DNA of 64,000 nt from contig JAQBPO010000062.1 of assembly GCA_028287465.1 (NCBI GenBank), positions 62,001-126,000 on the forward strand, in the 5' to 3' direction. Positions within the stretch are counted from its first letter, which is position 1; the number at the start of each line of letters is the position of its first letter. Below, in pieces: positions 1 through 8,350 of the stretch. The notes below the pieces were generated by a model that was given only the letters and a program-made list of their open reading frames with translations, did not search any database and had not been told where the DNA came from. The position numbers and the translations under genes were made by a program. Source of the stretch: Fibrobacterota bacterium. Lineage in GTDB: Bacteria > Fibrobacterota > Fibrobacteria > UBA11236.

Positions 1-1
1 C

Positions 2-469
2 CCCGCCGCGGACGAAGGCGGAGGCTATAACTTCAACGGCACCTCCACCTTGGGGCAGAAAACCAACTACGTCATCGACAACGGTTTCGGCGGCATCATG
101 ATCTGGAACCTGGTGCAGGACGCTCCGGATGGCCGCCTTCTGGGTTCCATCAATTCGGCGGTCAAGGCCAAGGGTTACCTGGTCGAACAGGGGCCGATAA
201 CCGTCGGCCTGGGCCGAGCAGCCGGCGCATACGCCATCCGGCCCGCCAACGGCGACGGCCGCATCCGCATGCGCGCCGCCCCCGGCGCCTACCGTCTCTC
301 CCTGTTCTCGCCGGACGGACGGACCCTTCGCGCCGCCTCGCAGGAAACCCTTAACGGCGATTTGGCCTGGGATCTGCCCGCCCGCTCCTCGGGCCAATAC
401 CTCTATCGATTGGAAAGCAAGGCCGGCAAGGCGGCCCGGGAAACCGGGACGGCGCCTTCGGCCCGATAG
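2..469 (+). CDS. C-terminal end of a GH18 chitinase-like enzyme with a sorting-type tail (partial)
   Basis: The reading frame is open from base 2, so this is the 3' end of a gene that starts before the window. About 155 residues are visible. The segment GGIMIWNLVQD matches the last strand of the GH18 TIM barrel, where the conserved Trp lines the substrate site, and is followed by the usual short closing helix (LLGSINSAVK). After about residue 70 comes a separate beta-rich tail with the pattern YRLSLFSPDGRTL, then GQYLYRLES, which resembles C-terminal beta-sandwich sorting domains of the type IX (Por) kind. A secreted chitin- or GlcNAc-polymer hydrolase is the likely role. The catalytic DxxDxDxE motif lies outside the window, so the family call rests only on the C-terminal strand. 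Confidence 0.6.
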   Translation, partial: PAADEGGGYNFNGTSTLGQKTNYVIDNGFGGIMIWNLVQDAPDGRLLGSINSAVKAKGYLVEQGPITVGLGRAAGAYAIRPANGDGRIRMRAAPGAYRLSLFSPDGRTLRAASQETLNGDLAWDLPARSSGQYLYRLESKAGKAARETGTAPSAR

Positions 470-668
470 GCCCTTTCCAAATCGTCCGCTTCCTGGGGGA
501 AGGGGATACGGTGGTTGAGCATGTCCCCTCCAGGCTCCACCCCGTCCCTTCCCCCTTTATTTTTGGCTGAAAACCGCCTCAAAAACCCATCTCTGCCATT
601 GTATCGCCCTTTCCCGGGATTTTATTTATCCCTGGGGCCGCGGTCGCGGCTTTCCCCTGAAAGGCCGC

Positions 669-3518
669 ATGATCCGACTTCCCCTTTCCACCTACCGGGT
701 GCAGTTCACCAAGGATTTCGGCTTCGCCGCGGCGCGGGACATCGTCCCTTACCTTAAGGACCTGGGGATCTCGGACCTTTACGCGTCCCCAATCTTCAAG
801 GCCAGGGAGGGAAGCACCCATGGCTACGACGTGGTGGACCACAATGCGCCCAATCCGCAATTGGGAACCACGGAGGAAATGGAAAGCCTCTCGCGGGAAC
901 TTCGGGAGCGGTCCATGGGCTGGCTGCAGGACATCGTGCCCAACCACATGGCCTACCATTCCGACAACCGGCAGTTGATGGACGTTCTGGAGAACGGGCC
1001 CCAGTCCCAATACATCAACTTCTTCGACATCGAATGGAACCACCATGACGAGAGCCTCAAGGGGAAATTGCTGGCCCCCATCCTGGGGGGCTTCTTCGGG
1101 GAATGCCTGGAGAACGGCGACATCACCCTGGAATTCAATGAGCGCGGCCTTTTCATCCGGTACTTCGAGACCCAGTTCCCCTTGCGGATCGATTCCTACG
1201 CGGAGGTCCTCGGCGGCAACCTGGGGGTCCTGCGCAAGCGCATGGACCGCAAGCATCCCGACTACGTGAAGCTCATGGGCGTGTTCTACATCCTCAAGAA
1301 TCTGCCCGAGCGCGACGGGACCGGCGAGCGCGACGATCAGATCCGCTTCATCAAGTCCATGTTGTGGGAACTCTACGAATCCAATCCCGTGGTGCGGATG
1401 TTCATGGACGAGAACGTACGCACGCTGAACGGCTCGAAGGGGAACCCCGGCAGCTTCAAGAAGCTCTCCACCCTGTTGTCCCAGCAGTATTACCGTCTGG
1501 CCTTCTGGCGGGTGGGCGTCGAGGAGGTCAATTACCGCCGCTTCTTCGCCGTCAACGATCTCATCTCCCTGCGGGTGGAGGATCGCGAGGTCTTCGATCG
1601 CGTCCACCACCTGCCGTTCCGGCTCCTGAGTTCCGGGATCATCACCGGCCTGCGCGTGGATCATATCGACGGCCTGTACAATCCCCAGCAATACCTGCAG
1701 CGCCTGCGGGAAGGGGCCCCGGAGGCCTTCGTGGTGGTGGAGAAGATCCTGGCCGCGGGCGAACCGCTCAAGCCCAATTGGCCCATCCAGGGCACCACGG
1801 GGTACGAATACCTGAACGCCGCCAACGCCCTGTTCTGCATGTCCGCCAATGCCGATCGCATGGACGCGGCCTACCGAAATTTCACCGGCATCCAGACCTC
1901 CTGCGGCACCATGGCCAACGACGACAAGCGGCTGCTGATCGAAAAGGATCTCTACGGCGGCCTGGAGAACCTGGTGTACCAGCTCAAGGCCATCGCCAGC
2001 CGTTTCACCCATGCCACGGATTTCACCCTGTCCGGCTTCAGGCAGGCCCTGGAAGAGGCTTTCGTCCACTTCCCCGTCTACCGGACCTATATCAACGAAG
2101 AGGGTCTGGACGAACGCGACCGCCAGGTGATCGCCTGGACCATGGAAAAGGCGCGCGCCAGCCTGCCCAGCCACGTGCACGAGCTCAATTTCATCGAACG
2201 CATGCTCCTGGCCCAATCCGTCCCGGAGTTCGGCAAGGAAGAGAAGAAGAATGCCCTGGAATTCTCGATGCGCCTGCAGCAGTTCACCAGCCCGCTGATG
2301 GCCAAGGGCATCGAGGATACCTTCCTCTACGTTTACAACCGGCTCGTCTCCCTCAACGAGGTGGGCGGGAACCCGGATATCTTCGGATCCACCCCGGAGG
2401 AGTTCCACGCTTTCAACCGCCAGCGCTTGGCCGCATGGCCCCACTCCCTCAGCGCGACCGCGACCCACGACACCAAACGCGGCGAGGACATGCGGGCCCG
2501 CATCAACGTGATTTCCGAACTTCCCGACGAGTGGGAAGCCAAGGTGGCGGAATGGCACGCGCTCAACAAATCCTTCAAGCACCGCCGCAACGCCCAATTC
2601 GTGCCGGATCGAAACGATGAATATTTCCTGTACCAGACCCTGGTGGGCGCCTGGCCCATGGCGGAAGGGAGCGACGCGGGTTCCCGGGATAGGGTAACCC
2701 CGGAGTTCCGGGAGCGGGTGCGCGAATACCTGGTCAAGGCCGTGCGCGAAGCCAAGGTCCATACGGTATGGCTCAAGCCCGACCGGGAATACGAAGAGGG
2801 CTTCCTGGATTTCCTCGATCGCCTCCTGGGCCACCACGGCGCCGGCGACCCGGGCGGGGGCGCGCCCAGCCCCTTCCTGGCCTCCTTCCTCCCCTTCCAA
2901 CGCAAGGCGGCCTTCTACGGCATGTTCAACGGCCTCTCCCAGGCCCTGCTGAAAATCGCCTCGCCGGGGATCCCGGATTTCTACCAAGGCGACGAACTTT
3001 GGGATCTGAGCATGGTGGACCCGGACAATCGCCGTCCCGTGGACTACGCCGTCCGCAAATCCATCCTGCAAGGCATCCGCGACCGGGAAGCATCGGATCT
3101 ACCCGGCCTGATGCGGGAATTGCTCGCGAGGCCCGAGGACGGGCGGTGCAAACTCTTCCTCATCTACCGCGCCCTTAAGACCCGCGCGTCCCTGCCCTCC
3201 GTGTTCCAATACGGGGAATACCTGCCCATGGGAACGGAAGGAACCCGTAAGGACAGCGTGGTCGCCTTCGCCCGCACCTTCGGCAAGCATTGGTGCGTTT
3301 CCGTAATGCCGCGCCTGCTGGCCGGATTCGTTCCCGAAGGCCGCATGCCCCTGGGACGGGAGATCTGGGGGGATACCCGGATTAAGATCCCGGGGGACGC
3401 CCCGGTGCGCTGGGTGGACGCCATATCCGGAGAGGAGCTGCAGGTCGAGGCGGGGTCCCTGGCGGTGGGCGATATCCTGGCGAGGTTCCCGGCGGCCATG
3501 CTGGAAGGCCAGACCTGA
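669..3518 (+). CDS. treY: Maltooligosyltrehalose synthase (TreY)
   Basis: TreY is an intracellular GH13 enzyme that converts the reducing-end alpha-1,4 bond of a maltodextrin to the alpha,alpha-1,1 bond of trehalose; TreZ then releases trehalose. The 949-residue protein starts with the TreY signature STYRVQF and has YASPIFKAREGSTHGYDVVD near residues 40-60. The GH13 catalytic triad is visible: Asp331 in GLRVDHIDGL, Glu358 in VVVEKIL and Asp601 in ATHDTKRGED. The 27-residue spacing of the first two agrees with characterised TreY enzymes. The ATG follows an AAAGG about 6 bases upstream. It is somewhat longer than many family members (about 700-950). No treZ is in the window; the other trehalose gene here is treS-mak at 15.5-18.9 kb. 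The gene ends at a strong hairpin. Confidence 0.95.
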   Translation: MIRLPLSTYRVQFTKDFGFAAARDIVPYLKDLGISDLYASPIFKAREGSTHGYDVVDHNAPNPQLGTTEEMESLSRELRERSMGWLQDIVPNHMAYHSDNRQLMDVLENGPQSQYINFFDIEWNHHDESLKGKLLAPILGGFFGECLENGDITLEFNERGLFIRYFETQFPLRIDSYAEVLGGNLGVLRKRMDRKHPDYVKLMGVFYILKNLPERDGTGERDDQIRFIKSMLWELYESNPVVRMFMDENVRTLNGSKGNPGSFKKLSTLLSQQYYRLAFWRVGVEEVNYRRFFAVNDLISLRVEDREVFDRVHHLPFRLLSSGIITGLRVDHIDGLYNPQQYLQRLREGAPEAFVVVEKILAAGEPLKPNWPIQGTTGYEYLNAANALFCMSANADRMDAAYRNFTGIQTSCGTMANDDKRLLIEKDLYGGLENLVYQLKAIASRFTHATDFTLSGFRQALEEAFVHFPVYRTYINEEGLDERDRQVIAWTMEKARASLPSHVHELNFIERMLLAQSVPEFGKEEKKNALEFSMRLQQFTSPLMAKGIEDTFLYVYNRLVSLNEVGGNPDIFGSTPEEFHAFNRQRLAAWPHSLSATATHDTKRGEDMRARINVISELPDEWEAKVAEWHALNKSFKHRRNAQFVPDRNDEYFLYQTLVGAWPMAEGSDAGSRDRVTPEFRERVREYLVKAVREAKVHTVWLKPDREYEEGFLDFLDRLLGHHGAGDPGGGAPSPFLASFLPFQRKAAFYGMFNGLSQALLKIASPGIPDFYQGDELWDLSMVDPDNRRPVDYAVRKSILQGIRDREASDLPGLMRELLARPEDGRCKLFLIYRALKTRASLPSVFQYGEYLPMGTEGTRKDSVVAFARTFGKHWCVSVMPRLLAGFVPEGRMPLGREIWGDTRIKIPGDAPVRWVDAISGEELQVEAGSLAVGDILARFPAAMLEGQT

Positions 3519-3524
3519 AATAAC

Positions 3525-3553
3525 GAAGGGACGGTCGCTATGGCCGTCCCTTC
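3525..3553. terminator. Bidirectional hairpin terminator between treY and a convergent gene
   Basis: A perfect 10-bp stem, GAAGGGACGG against CCGTCCCTTC, encloses a 9-base loop 6 bases after the treY stop. The next gene is convergent, so one hairpin can serve both. There is no long T-tract. The stem core GGGACGG recurs in the hairpin at 28932-28959. Confidence 0.7.
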
Positions 3554-3650
3554 TGGCGGATACGCTCTTTGTGAGCCGCCCCGCTTTTCCGATGTTTCGG
3601 CATTCCCGAGGGTATACTTTAGCCTTTTCCGCCGCCGGTCCAATCGGACC

Positions 3651-4520
3651 TCAGAAGACGGTTCCCGGCATGCTGCCGTTCACGATGACCTTGCCCACCT
3701 TGCCGATGACCACGGTCAGCTTTCCGGTTCCGGTCACGGGTCCGGCCCAGTCCAGGGTCACGGCCTTGGCGTCGTCATTGCCGGCCGCCACCGAGAAGGA
3801 GGAGGAGCCGCTATAGAGGATGCCGGAGTAGGTGTGCAGGGAGCCGTAGGCTTCCAGGGTCACGGTATGGGAGCCGGGAGCGATATAGTCGAAGTAGACG
3901 CTGATGTTCTGGCCCGCCGCGAAGTAGCCCGTGGCGAGGGCGGAATCGCTCTTGATGACGCCGTCCACCTTCAGGACCACGCGGTTCAGGTTCAGCTTGT
4001 CCTTGCCGGTGCCGGAAAGGGCCGAAGCGATGCTGTCCGGCAGGGCGTTGAAGTTGGCCTGGTACATGGAGAACCTGGAGGCCAGGTTGAGGCTAACGGC
4101 CGACGTATCCGCGGGCTTCACGAAAAAGGAGGCGGTGGAACCGGAGTGGATGACCGAGTCCATGCCGTCCACGGTCTTGGCGCTGATGACCCAGTTGCGC
4201 AAGGGCTTCAGGGTCAAGGTCCTCAAGACCGTGATCGCGGCGTTGCCGTCCACCAAGGCCGTGTCCCGCACGGTGTCGGCCGGGGTGGCGCTCGAGACCG
4301 CGGTCAGGATGAGCTTTTTGAGGGTGATGGTGGAAGTCTTGGAAAGGGCGCCGACCTTTCCCAGGAAGATGGTGGAGTTCACCGTGCCGGCGGCTTCCTG
4401 GCTCAGGGAGCCGCTATCGCGGTCCGGGGCGCCTACGGGGTTCTGGCCGCAATGGGCGAAGAAGGCCGGAGCCGTGAAGGCGATGAGGGTCTTGATGATG
4501 TTGAGCTTCATGTTTTTCAT
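3651..4520 (-). CDS. Secreted beta-rich protein, possible lipoprotein, function unknown
   Basis: The 289-residue product begins with a signal-like segment (residues 5-22, hydrophobic) and a cysteine at position 24. The preceding residues, FAH, are a poor lipobox because of the His at -1, so lipidation is uncertain. The mature part is rich in Ser, Thr, Val and Gly with alternating beta patterns, for example GSHTVTLEAYGSLHTYSG and the closing GKLTVVIGKVGKVIVNG, consistent with Ig-like or PEGA-like sandwich domains. No catalytic motif was seen. GGGAGA lies 5 bases before the ATG at 4520. It converges on treY and is followed on the same strand by another lipoprotein gene upstream (4638-5567). Surface or periplasmic location is inferred. 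Confidence 0.65.
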   Translation of the reverse strand: MKNMKLNIIKTLIAFTAPAFFAHCGQNPVGAPDRDSGSLSQEAAGTVNSTIFLGKVGALSKTSTITLKKLILTAVSSATPADTVRDTALVDGNAAITVLRTLTLKPLRNWVISAKTVDGMDSVIHSGSTASFFVKPADTSAVSLNLASRFSMYQANFNALPDSIASALSGTGKDKLNLNRVVLKVDGVIKSDSALATGYFAAGQNISVYFDYIAPGSHTVTLEAYGSLHTYSGILYSGSSSFSVAAGNDDAKAVTLDWAGPVTGTGKLTVVIGKVGKVIVNGSMPGTVF

Positions 4521-4637
4521 TCTTGTCTCCCTGTTCCTTTCCTTATATCGAAGGGGGCGAGGGAAACCTTGATGTAAAACTTGAAGAAGAACCTGAAGGC
4601 GTGCGCGAGGTCACACGGTTGGGTTGTTTGGGAGACC

Positions 4638-5567
4638 TCAGTCCAGGCCGAGGAAATCCGATCCCACGGCTATGTCATCCATATAAAACGTGGACGGCTT
4701 GTAGGGGTCGGCGCAATCGTTCCTCAGGGCGCTGTTGGAATACCAGCCCCCCAGCATGATCTTGTTCAGCTTGGTGTCCGCCCCCGCCTTGCCGCGGAGG
4801 TTGAGGCCTTCCTTGGACCCCATTTCCTTGCCGTCCACCCAGACCCGCACCGACCCGTCCTTGGCCCCCGGCGTGTTCAGGGTGACCGCGTATTCCACCG
4901 CATACCAACGGCCGCGCGCGAACTTCACGGGAACGATGAGGTGGCCCCAATCGTAACCGGCCGGTTTCCCGTTGTAGAACAGGCCCAGATCCGCCATATC
5001 GGTCAGCCCGCATTGATCCGCGTCCCCGGAGCTGCGCACGGTCATGATGATATCGATATCGTTCGCCTGGGTCGCATGGTTGAAGGACCGGATCCGCCCC
5101 ACCTTGATGCCCTGGCCGAAATCGAAATCCGACGCGAAATAATACCAGGCCCGCACGTGCACGGCGTCGGCGGAAAGGGACAGGGTCGCCCCGCCCCGGC
5201 TTTCGTTCTTGTCGAAGGTGACGCGCAGGGACTTGTTGCCGGAATGGCTGGCCTGGCCGTCGGCGAGCAGGGCCGCCGCCGGACCGATGGCGCCCCAGTT
5301 GCCGCAGGGGTTCCTGGCATATCCGTCCGCCGCCCGGTCCCCCCAGCAGCCGGCATCCTGGTCTTCCAGATCCGCGTTGAAGGAGAACGGGTTCGCGCCT
5401 TTGGCCAAGGGAACGCCTTCATCCTTGCCCAGGGCCCCATGCTCCGCGACCTCGGGATCGGATGAGGAGCCTGGTTGGGAATCCCTCAAAAGGGACCCGG
5501 CCAGATCGCAAGCAGTGAAGGCGAGGGAAAAAACCGGGACGAAGAAGAGGATGAGGCGTTGCGACAT
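4638..5567 (-). CDS. Lipoprotein with jelly-roll (polysaccharide lyase/Cip1-like) domain
   Basis: A 309-residue protein with a convincing lipoprotein signal: hydrophobic stretch then FTAC with Cys20. After a short Ser/Pro linker, residues 60-309 look like a concanavalin-type beta jelly-roll as in Cip1-like carbohydrate-binding proteins and some alginate/glucuronan lyases. Visible pattern elements are VRAWYYFASDFDFG, a Trp-Tyr strand RGRWYAVEYAVTLN, DGSVRVWVDGKE, and the closing FYMDDIAVGSDFLG that is common in this fold. Four cysteines in the domain could form disulfides. A role in binding or cutting a plant or microbial polysaccharide at the cell surface is inferred; the catalytic residues cannot be assigned by eye. 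GGAAGGAAG precedes the ATG. Confidence 0.65.
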   Translation of the reverse strand: MSQRLILFFVPVFSLAFTACDLAGSLLRDSQPGSSSDPEVAEHGALGKDEGVPLAKGANPFSFNADLEDQDAGCWGDRAADGYARNPCGNWGAIGPAAALLADGQASHSGNKSLRVTFDKNESRGGATLSLSADAVHVRAWYYFASDFDFGQGIKVGRIRSFNHATQANDIDIIMTVRSSGDADQCGLTDMADLGLFYNGKPAGYDWGHLIVPVKFARGRWYAVEYAVTLNTPGAKDGSVRVWVDGKEMGSKEGLNLRGKAGADTKLNKIMLGGWYSNSALRNDCADPYKPSTFYMDDIAVGSDFLGLD

Positions 5568-5732
5568 GTCTTCCTTCCGATGCGGTTTCCCGATCCGATG
5601 AGAGAATCTAACGTCGGAAAAGGTCCGGGGGAAGCGGTTTCCGATGCGGAACGGAAAAACAGGGAGCGGCGGGCGCCCATTACGGAAAATATTCCGACGG
5701 TCTTTTGCCCGGACGCTACGGAATCGGGCTTT

Positions 5733-6308
5733 TCATTCCTTGGGGATGGAGGCTTTCAGTTTCTTCGCCCATTTGTTCTTGGGTTCCACCTCCAGTACCT
5801 TGGTCAGGTAATTCCTGGCGGAGTCGTATTCCTTTTCCTCGATCTCGAGTTGCCCCATGCTGCCCCACAGGCGCACGTTGAACCCGGAGTCGTTGAAGCC
5901 CTCCGAGAGCAGGCCCGCCTGGTAGGCGTCCCGCGCGGGCTGCTTCAGGTTCAAATCGTTGAACTTGTCCCCCACTTCCAGGCAGGTCCGGGCGGGATTG
6001 GCCTTGAACAGGCAGAACTCCTGATCCTTGCCATTGGCCAGGCGCATGTACTCCCCTTTGTCCACCCCGGGGAACCGGGCATGGTATTCCTTGAAGGCAT
6101 GCTCGTAGAACATCAGGTTCGCATCCACCGAATCGTTATGGGCATTGACCCGGTTCAGCGAATCCAAATCCTGGACCGTCATCACGGACTTGGGCGCGTG
6201 CTTCGGCTTTCCGGCGCAGGCCAGGACCATGGCGATGCAGGCAGCGGCCAGGGCCGCGGGAAGGACCTTGGGATGGGTCCAAGCGAGGATCGGAGCGATT
6301 ATTCTCAT
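5733..6308 (-). CDS. Lipoprotein with TPR-like C-terminus
   Basis: The frame is open further upstream, but the start at 6308 gives a proper signal peptide: a basic N-terminus, then ALAAACIAMVLAC with the lipobox cysteine at residue 31. The 191-residue product ends with a TPR-like helix pair (residues about 130-185) including GSMGQLEIEEKEYDSARNYLTKVLEVEP, which fits the TPR consensus for small and large residues. The upstream part is helical and charged. Probably an outer-membrane or periplasmic scaffolding lipoprotein; no specific partner is suggested. It is divergent from the ArsR gene, and the 178 bases between them hold the ArsR promoter. Confidence 0.65.
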   Translation of the reverse strand: MRIIAPILAWTHPKVLPAALAAACIAMVLACAGKPKHAPKSVMTVQDLDSLNRVNAHNDSVDANLMFYEHAFKEYHARFPGVDKGEYMRLANGKDQEFCLFKANPARTCLEVGDKFNDLNLKQPARDAYQAGLLSEGFNDSGFNVRLWGSMGQLEIEEKEYDSARNYLTKVLEVEPKNKWAKKLKASIPKE

Positions 6309-6435
6309 TGGTTTTCCCGTACGGTGAAGGCTAATCCAAAAGGTGCAAAAAATTTCCCCGGCGGCTCGCCCCTGGCAGGCTAAGTAACCAAAATGCATCG
6401 TCTTAAACCACCCCGGTGATACCGGGTAATCCCGG

Positions 6436-6465
6436 TTGACAAGACCGCTTGGACCGGTGTATATT
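6436..6465 (+). promoter_or_regulatory. Sigma-70-type promoter of the ArsR-SRPBCC operon
   Basis: TTGACA at 6436-6441 is a perfect -35 box and TATATT at 6460-6465 a near-perfect -10 box, separated by 18 bases. Transcription would start near 6472, only about 15 bases before the preferred ATG at 6487. Confidence 0.75.
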
Positions 6466-6472
6466 ACCAATA

Positions 6473-6492
6473 GGTTAATTAACCATATGGTT
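6473..6492. promoter_or_regulatory. Overlapping palindromes covering the arsR-type start codon (putative operator)
   Basis: Two perfect 12-bp palindromes, GGTTAATTAACC (6473-6484) and AACCATATGGTT (6481-6492), overlap by 4 bases. They sit just after the -10 box and include the start codon at 6487. A winged-helix dimer bound here would block transcription initiation, so autoregulation is the natural reading. Confidence 0.6.
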
Positions 6493-6858
6493 CAGCAGCA
6501 TAATACCCCATCCCCCGACCGCCTGAGCGCCATCTTCGGCGCCCTCGCGGATCCGACCCGGCGCGCCATGATCGCCACCCTGCTTACGGGTGAAGCCACG
6601 GTCCAGGAACTGGCGAAGCCCCATGACATGAGCCTTCCGGCCATCTCCAAGCACCTCAAGGTCCTGGAGCGTGCCGGGCTCATCACCCGCGGCAGGGACG
6701 CCCAATGGCGGCCCTGCCGTCTGCAGGCCGCCCCCCTCAAAGAGGTCGCGGACTGGGCCGAGCATTTCCGCCGCTTCTGGAACGAGAGTTTCGATCGCCT
6801 GGACGAGTACCTCAAGGAAATGCAGAAGAAGGAGAAGAAGAATGCCCGGAAAAAATGA
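6487..6858 (+). CDS. ArsR/SmtB-family winged-helix repressor
   Basis: The 123-residue protein (from the ATG at 6487) has the compact ArsR fold. Key segments are LADPTRRAMIATLL, the recognition region MSLPAISKHLKVLERAGLI and the wing TRGRDAQWRPCRL. The C-terminal helix RRFWNESFDRLDEYLKEMQ is typical of the subfamily paired with AHSA1/SRPBCC genes rather than metal sensors; no CxC metal-binding motif is present. An upstream in-frame ATG at 6436 lies inside the -35 box and is rejected. The gene overlaps the next by 17 bases, so the two are translationally coupled. It probably represses its own operon through the palindromes at 6473-6492. The inducer is unknown. Confidence 0.9.
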   Translation: MVQQHNTPSPDRLSAIFGALADPTRRAMIATLLTGEATVQELAKPHDMSLPAISKHLKVLERAGLITRGRDAQWRPCRLQAAPLKEVADWAEHFRRFWNESFDRLDEYLKEMQKKEKKNARKK

Positions 6859-7759
6859 AACCCAGGTCATCGGCGAACGCGAACTCACCACCACGCGGAT
6901 ATTCGACGCTCCCAGGGAGTTCGTCTTCAAGGCCTGGACCGATCCCGCCCACGTGGCCAAGTGGTGGGGGCCTGACGGGTTCACCACCACCATTGAGAAG
7001 ATGGATCTCCGGCCGGGCGGGGAATGGCTGCTGGTGATGCATGGCCCGGACGGGAAGGATTACAAGAACAAGAGCGTATTCAAGGAGGTCTCCGCCCCGG
7101 CCCGTCTGGTCTATGATCATATCTCGGGGCCCAGGTTCCTTTCGACGGTCGCCTTCGACGATTTGGATGGGCGGACCAAGGTCACCATGACCATGGTCTT
7201 CGAGAGCGCCGATCTCCTCAAGCGCACCCTCAAGGAATTCGCGGCCGACGAAGGGGCGAAGCAGACCCTGGGCCGCCTGGAGGCCCATACCCATCGCATG
7301 TCCTGGATCGGGCCGGCGGCCGGGAAGAATTCGGAATTGTACATGACGCGCGTTTTCGATGCGCCGCGCTCCCTGGTTTTCGAGGCCTGGAGCAAGCCGG
7401 AACATATGCCGCGCTGGTTCGCGCCCAAGGGACTGACCATGCCGGGATTCCACATGGACTTCCGCGAAGGAGGCTCCGTGAGCATGACCATGCAAATGCC
7501 CGACGGCACGCGGTCCGAAGGAGAGGGGACCTACGACAGGATCATCCCGCAGGAACTGATCGCCTGGACCTCGGCCCTCAAGTTCCAGGACCCGCCCCTT
7601 ATCGTCGTATCGACCGTCCGGTTCGTGGAATTGGGCGGAAAGACCCTGCTATGCGCGCATCAACTGTACCTCGACTCGGGCAATCCCGAGGGCGCCCTCG
7701 AGGGCTGGAACTCGTCCTTGGGGAATCTGTCCGAAATCCTCCGGGAATCGCGGGGCTGA
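6842..7759 (+). CDS. Tandem AHSA1/SRPBCC-domain protein
   Basis: The 305-residue product consists of two AHSA1-type SRPBCC domains joined head to tail. The first starts at ELTTTRIFDAPREFVFKAWTDP (quoted in part: TRIFDAPREFVFKAW), with the WWGPDGF motif. The second starts near residue 160 with TRVFDAPRSLVFEAWSKP and RWFAPKG. Each carries the usual RPGG/REGG turn before the middle strands. SRPBCC domains form a hydrophobic cavity for ligands; the ligand is unknown. The ATG at 6842 overlaps the end of the ArsR gene, which marks an operon. Most ArsR partners have one such domain, so the fused duplication is somewhat unusual. Confidence 0.88.
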   Translation: MPGKNETQVIGERELTTTRIFDAPREFVFKAWTDPAHVAKWWGPDGFTTTIEKMDLRPGGEWLLVMHGPDGKDYKNKSVFKEVSAPARLVYDHISGPRFLSTVAFDDLDGRTKVTMTMVFESADLLKRTLKEFAADEGAKQTLGRLEAHTHRMSWIGPAAGKNSELYMTRVFDAPRSLVFEAWSKPEHMPRWFAPKGLTMPGFHMDFREGGSVSMTMQMPDGTRSEGEGTYDRIIPQELIAWTSALKFQDPPLIVVSTVRFVELGGKTLLCAHQLYLDSGNPEGALEGWNSSLGNLSEILRESRG

Positions 7760-7816
7760 GGGATTCCGGCCGGTCGGGCACCTTAAAGTCCCTGCTTGGC
7801 CGGGAATCCCGATTCG

Positions 7817-7856
7817 ATTAGTTTCAACCTATCCTCATTAGTTTCATCCTATCCTC
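7817..7856. repeat. Two tandem 20-bp repeats upstream of the DoxX gene
   Basis: ATTAGTTTCAACCTATCCTC at 7817-7836 is followed immediately by a copy with one change (CAACC to CATCC) at 7837-7856. The pair lies 16 bases before the DoxX start codon, in the leader. Confidence 0.85.
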
Positions 7857-7872
7857 GTCAAAGGAATCGTCC

Positions 7873-8349
7873 ATGAACACGTCCGTACAATCCAAGAAAT
7901 CCAGCGTCGCGAACGCATCCAGGCAGGACGTCCTCGCCATGGCCCTGGGCCCCCAATCCGAAAGCGCCTTCGTCTTCCTGCGCGTGGTCGCCGGTCTCAT
8001 GTTCGGGTTCCATGGCCTGCAGATCCTGTTCGGCGTCTTGATGCCGCCGGAAATGGTCCCCAAGGCCATGACCCAGGCCTGGTTCGGCGGGATCATCGAG
8101 CTCGTCACGGGCGTCGCCATCGCGGCGGGCGCCTTCACGCGCTATGCGGCCTTCCTGGCCAGCGGCACCATGGCCGTCGCCTATATCCAGTTCCATTGGA
8201 TGTTCGCCTTCAACGCCAAGTTCTTCCCCGCCGCCAACCAGGGCGAGATGGCCCTTTTGTATTGCGCGCTCTTCCTGTACATGGCCTGCCGCGGCGGGGG
8301 CAAGTGGAGCGTCGACTCCGTGCGGCATCCTTTGGATAGCCGTCCCTGA
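7873..8349 (+). CDS. DoxX-family membrane protein
   Basis: A 158-residue inner-membrane protein with four predicted transmembrane segments. The DoxX signature is seen in LRVVAGLMFGFHGLQILFG and in FGGIIELVTGVAIAAGAFTR, followed by AAFLASGTMAVAYIQFHW. The N-terminal 35 residues are soluble. DoxX proteins are poorly characterised; some associate with thiol or quinol redox functions. AAGGA lies 7 bases before the ATG. It stands alone between the SRPBCC gene and the convergent sigma factor gene, although DoxX genes often sit near ArsR/SRPBCC and DGPF genes, as here. Confidence 0.88.
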   Translation: MNTSVQSKKSSVANASRQDVLAMALGPQSESAFVFLRVVAGLMFGFHGLQILFGVLMPPEMVPKAMTQAWFGGIIELVTGVAIAAGAFTRYAAFLASGTMAVAYIQFHWMFAFNAKFFPAANQGEMALLYCALFLYMACRGGGKWSVDSVRHPLDSRP

Positions 8350-8350
8350 T

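Noticed and set aside
579-3071. Long minus-strand open frame (830 codons) opposite treY
   Set aside because: It is a shadow produced by the GC-rich third positions of treY; it has no recognisable domain and is rich in Gly, His and Val runs typical of antisense frames.
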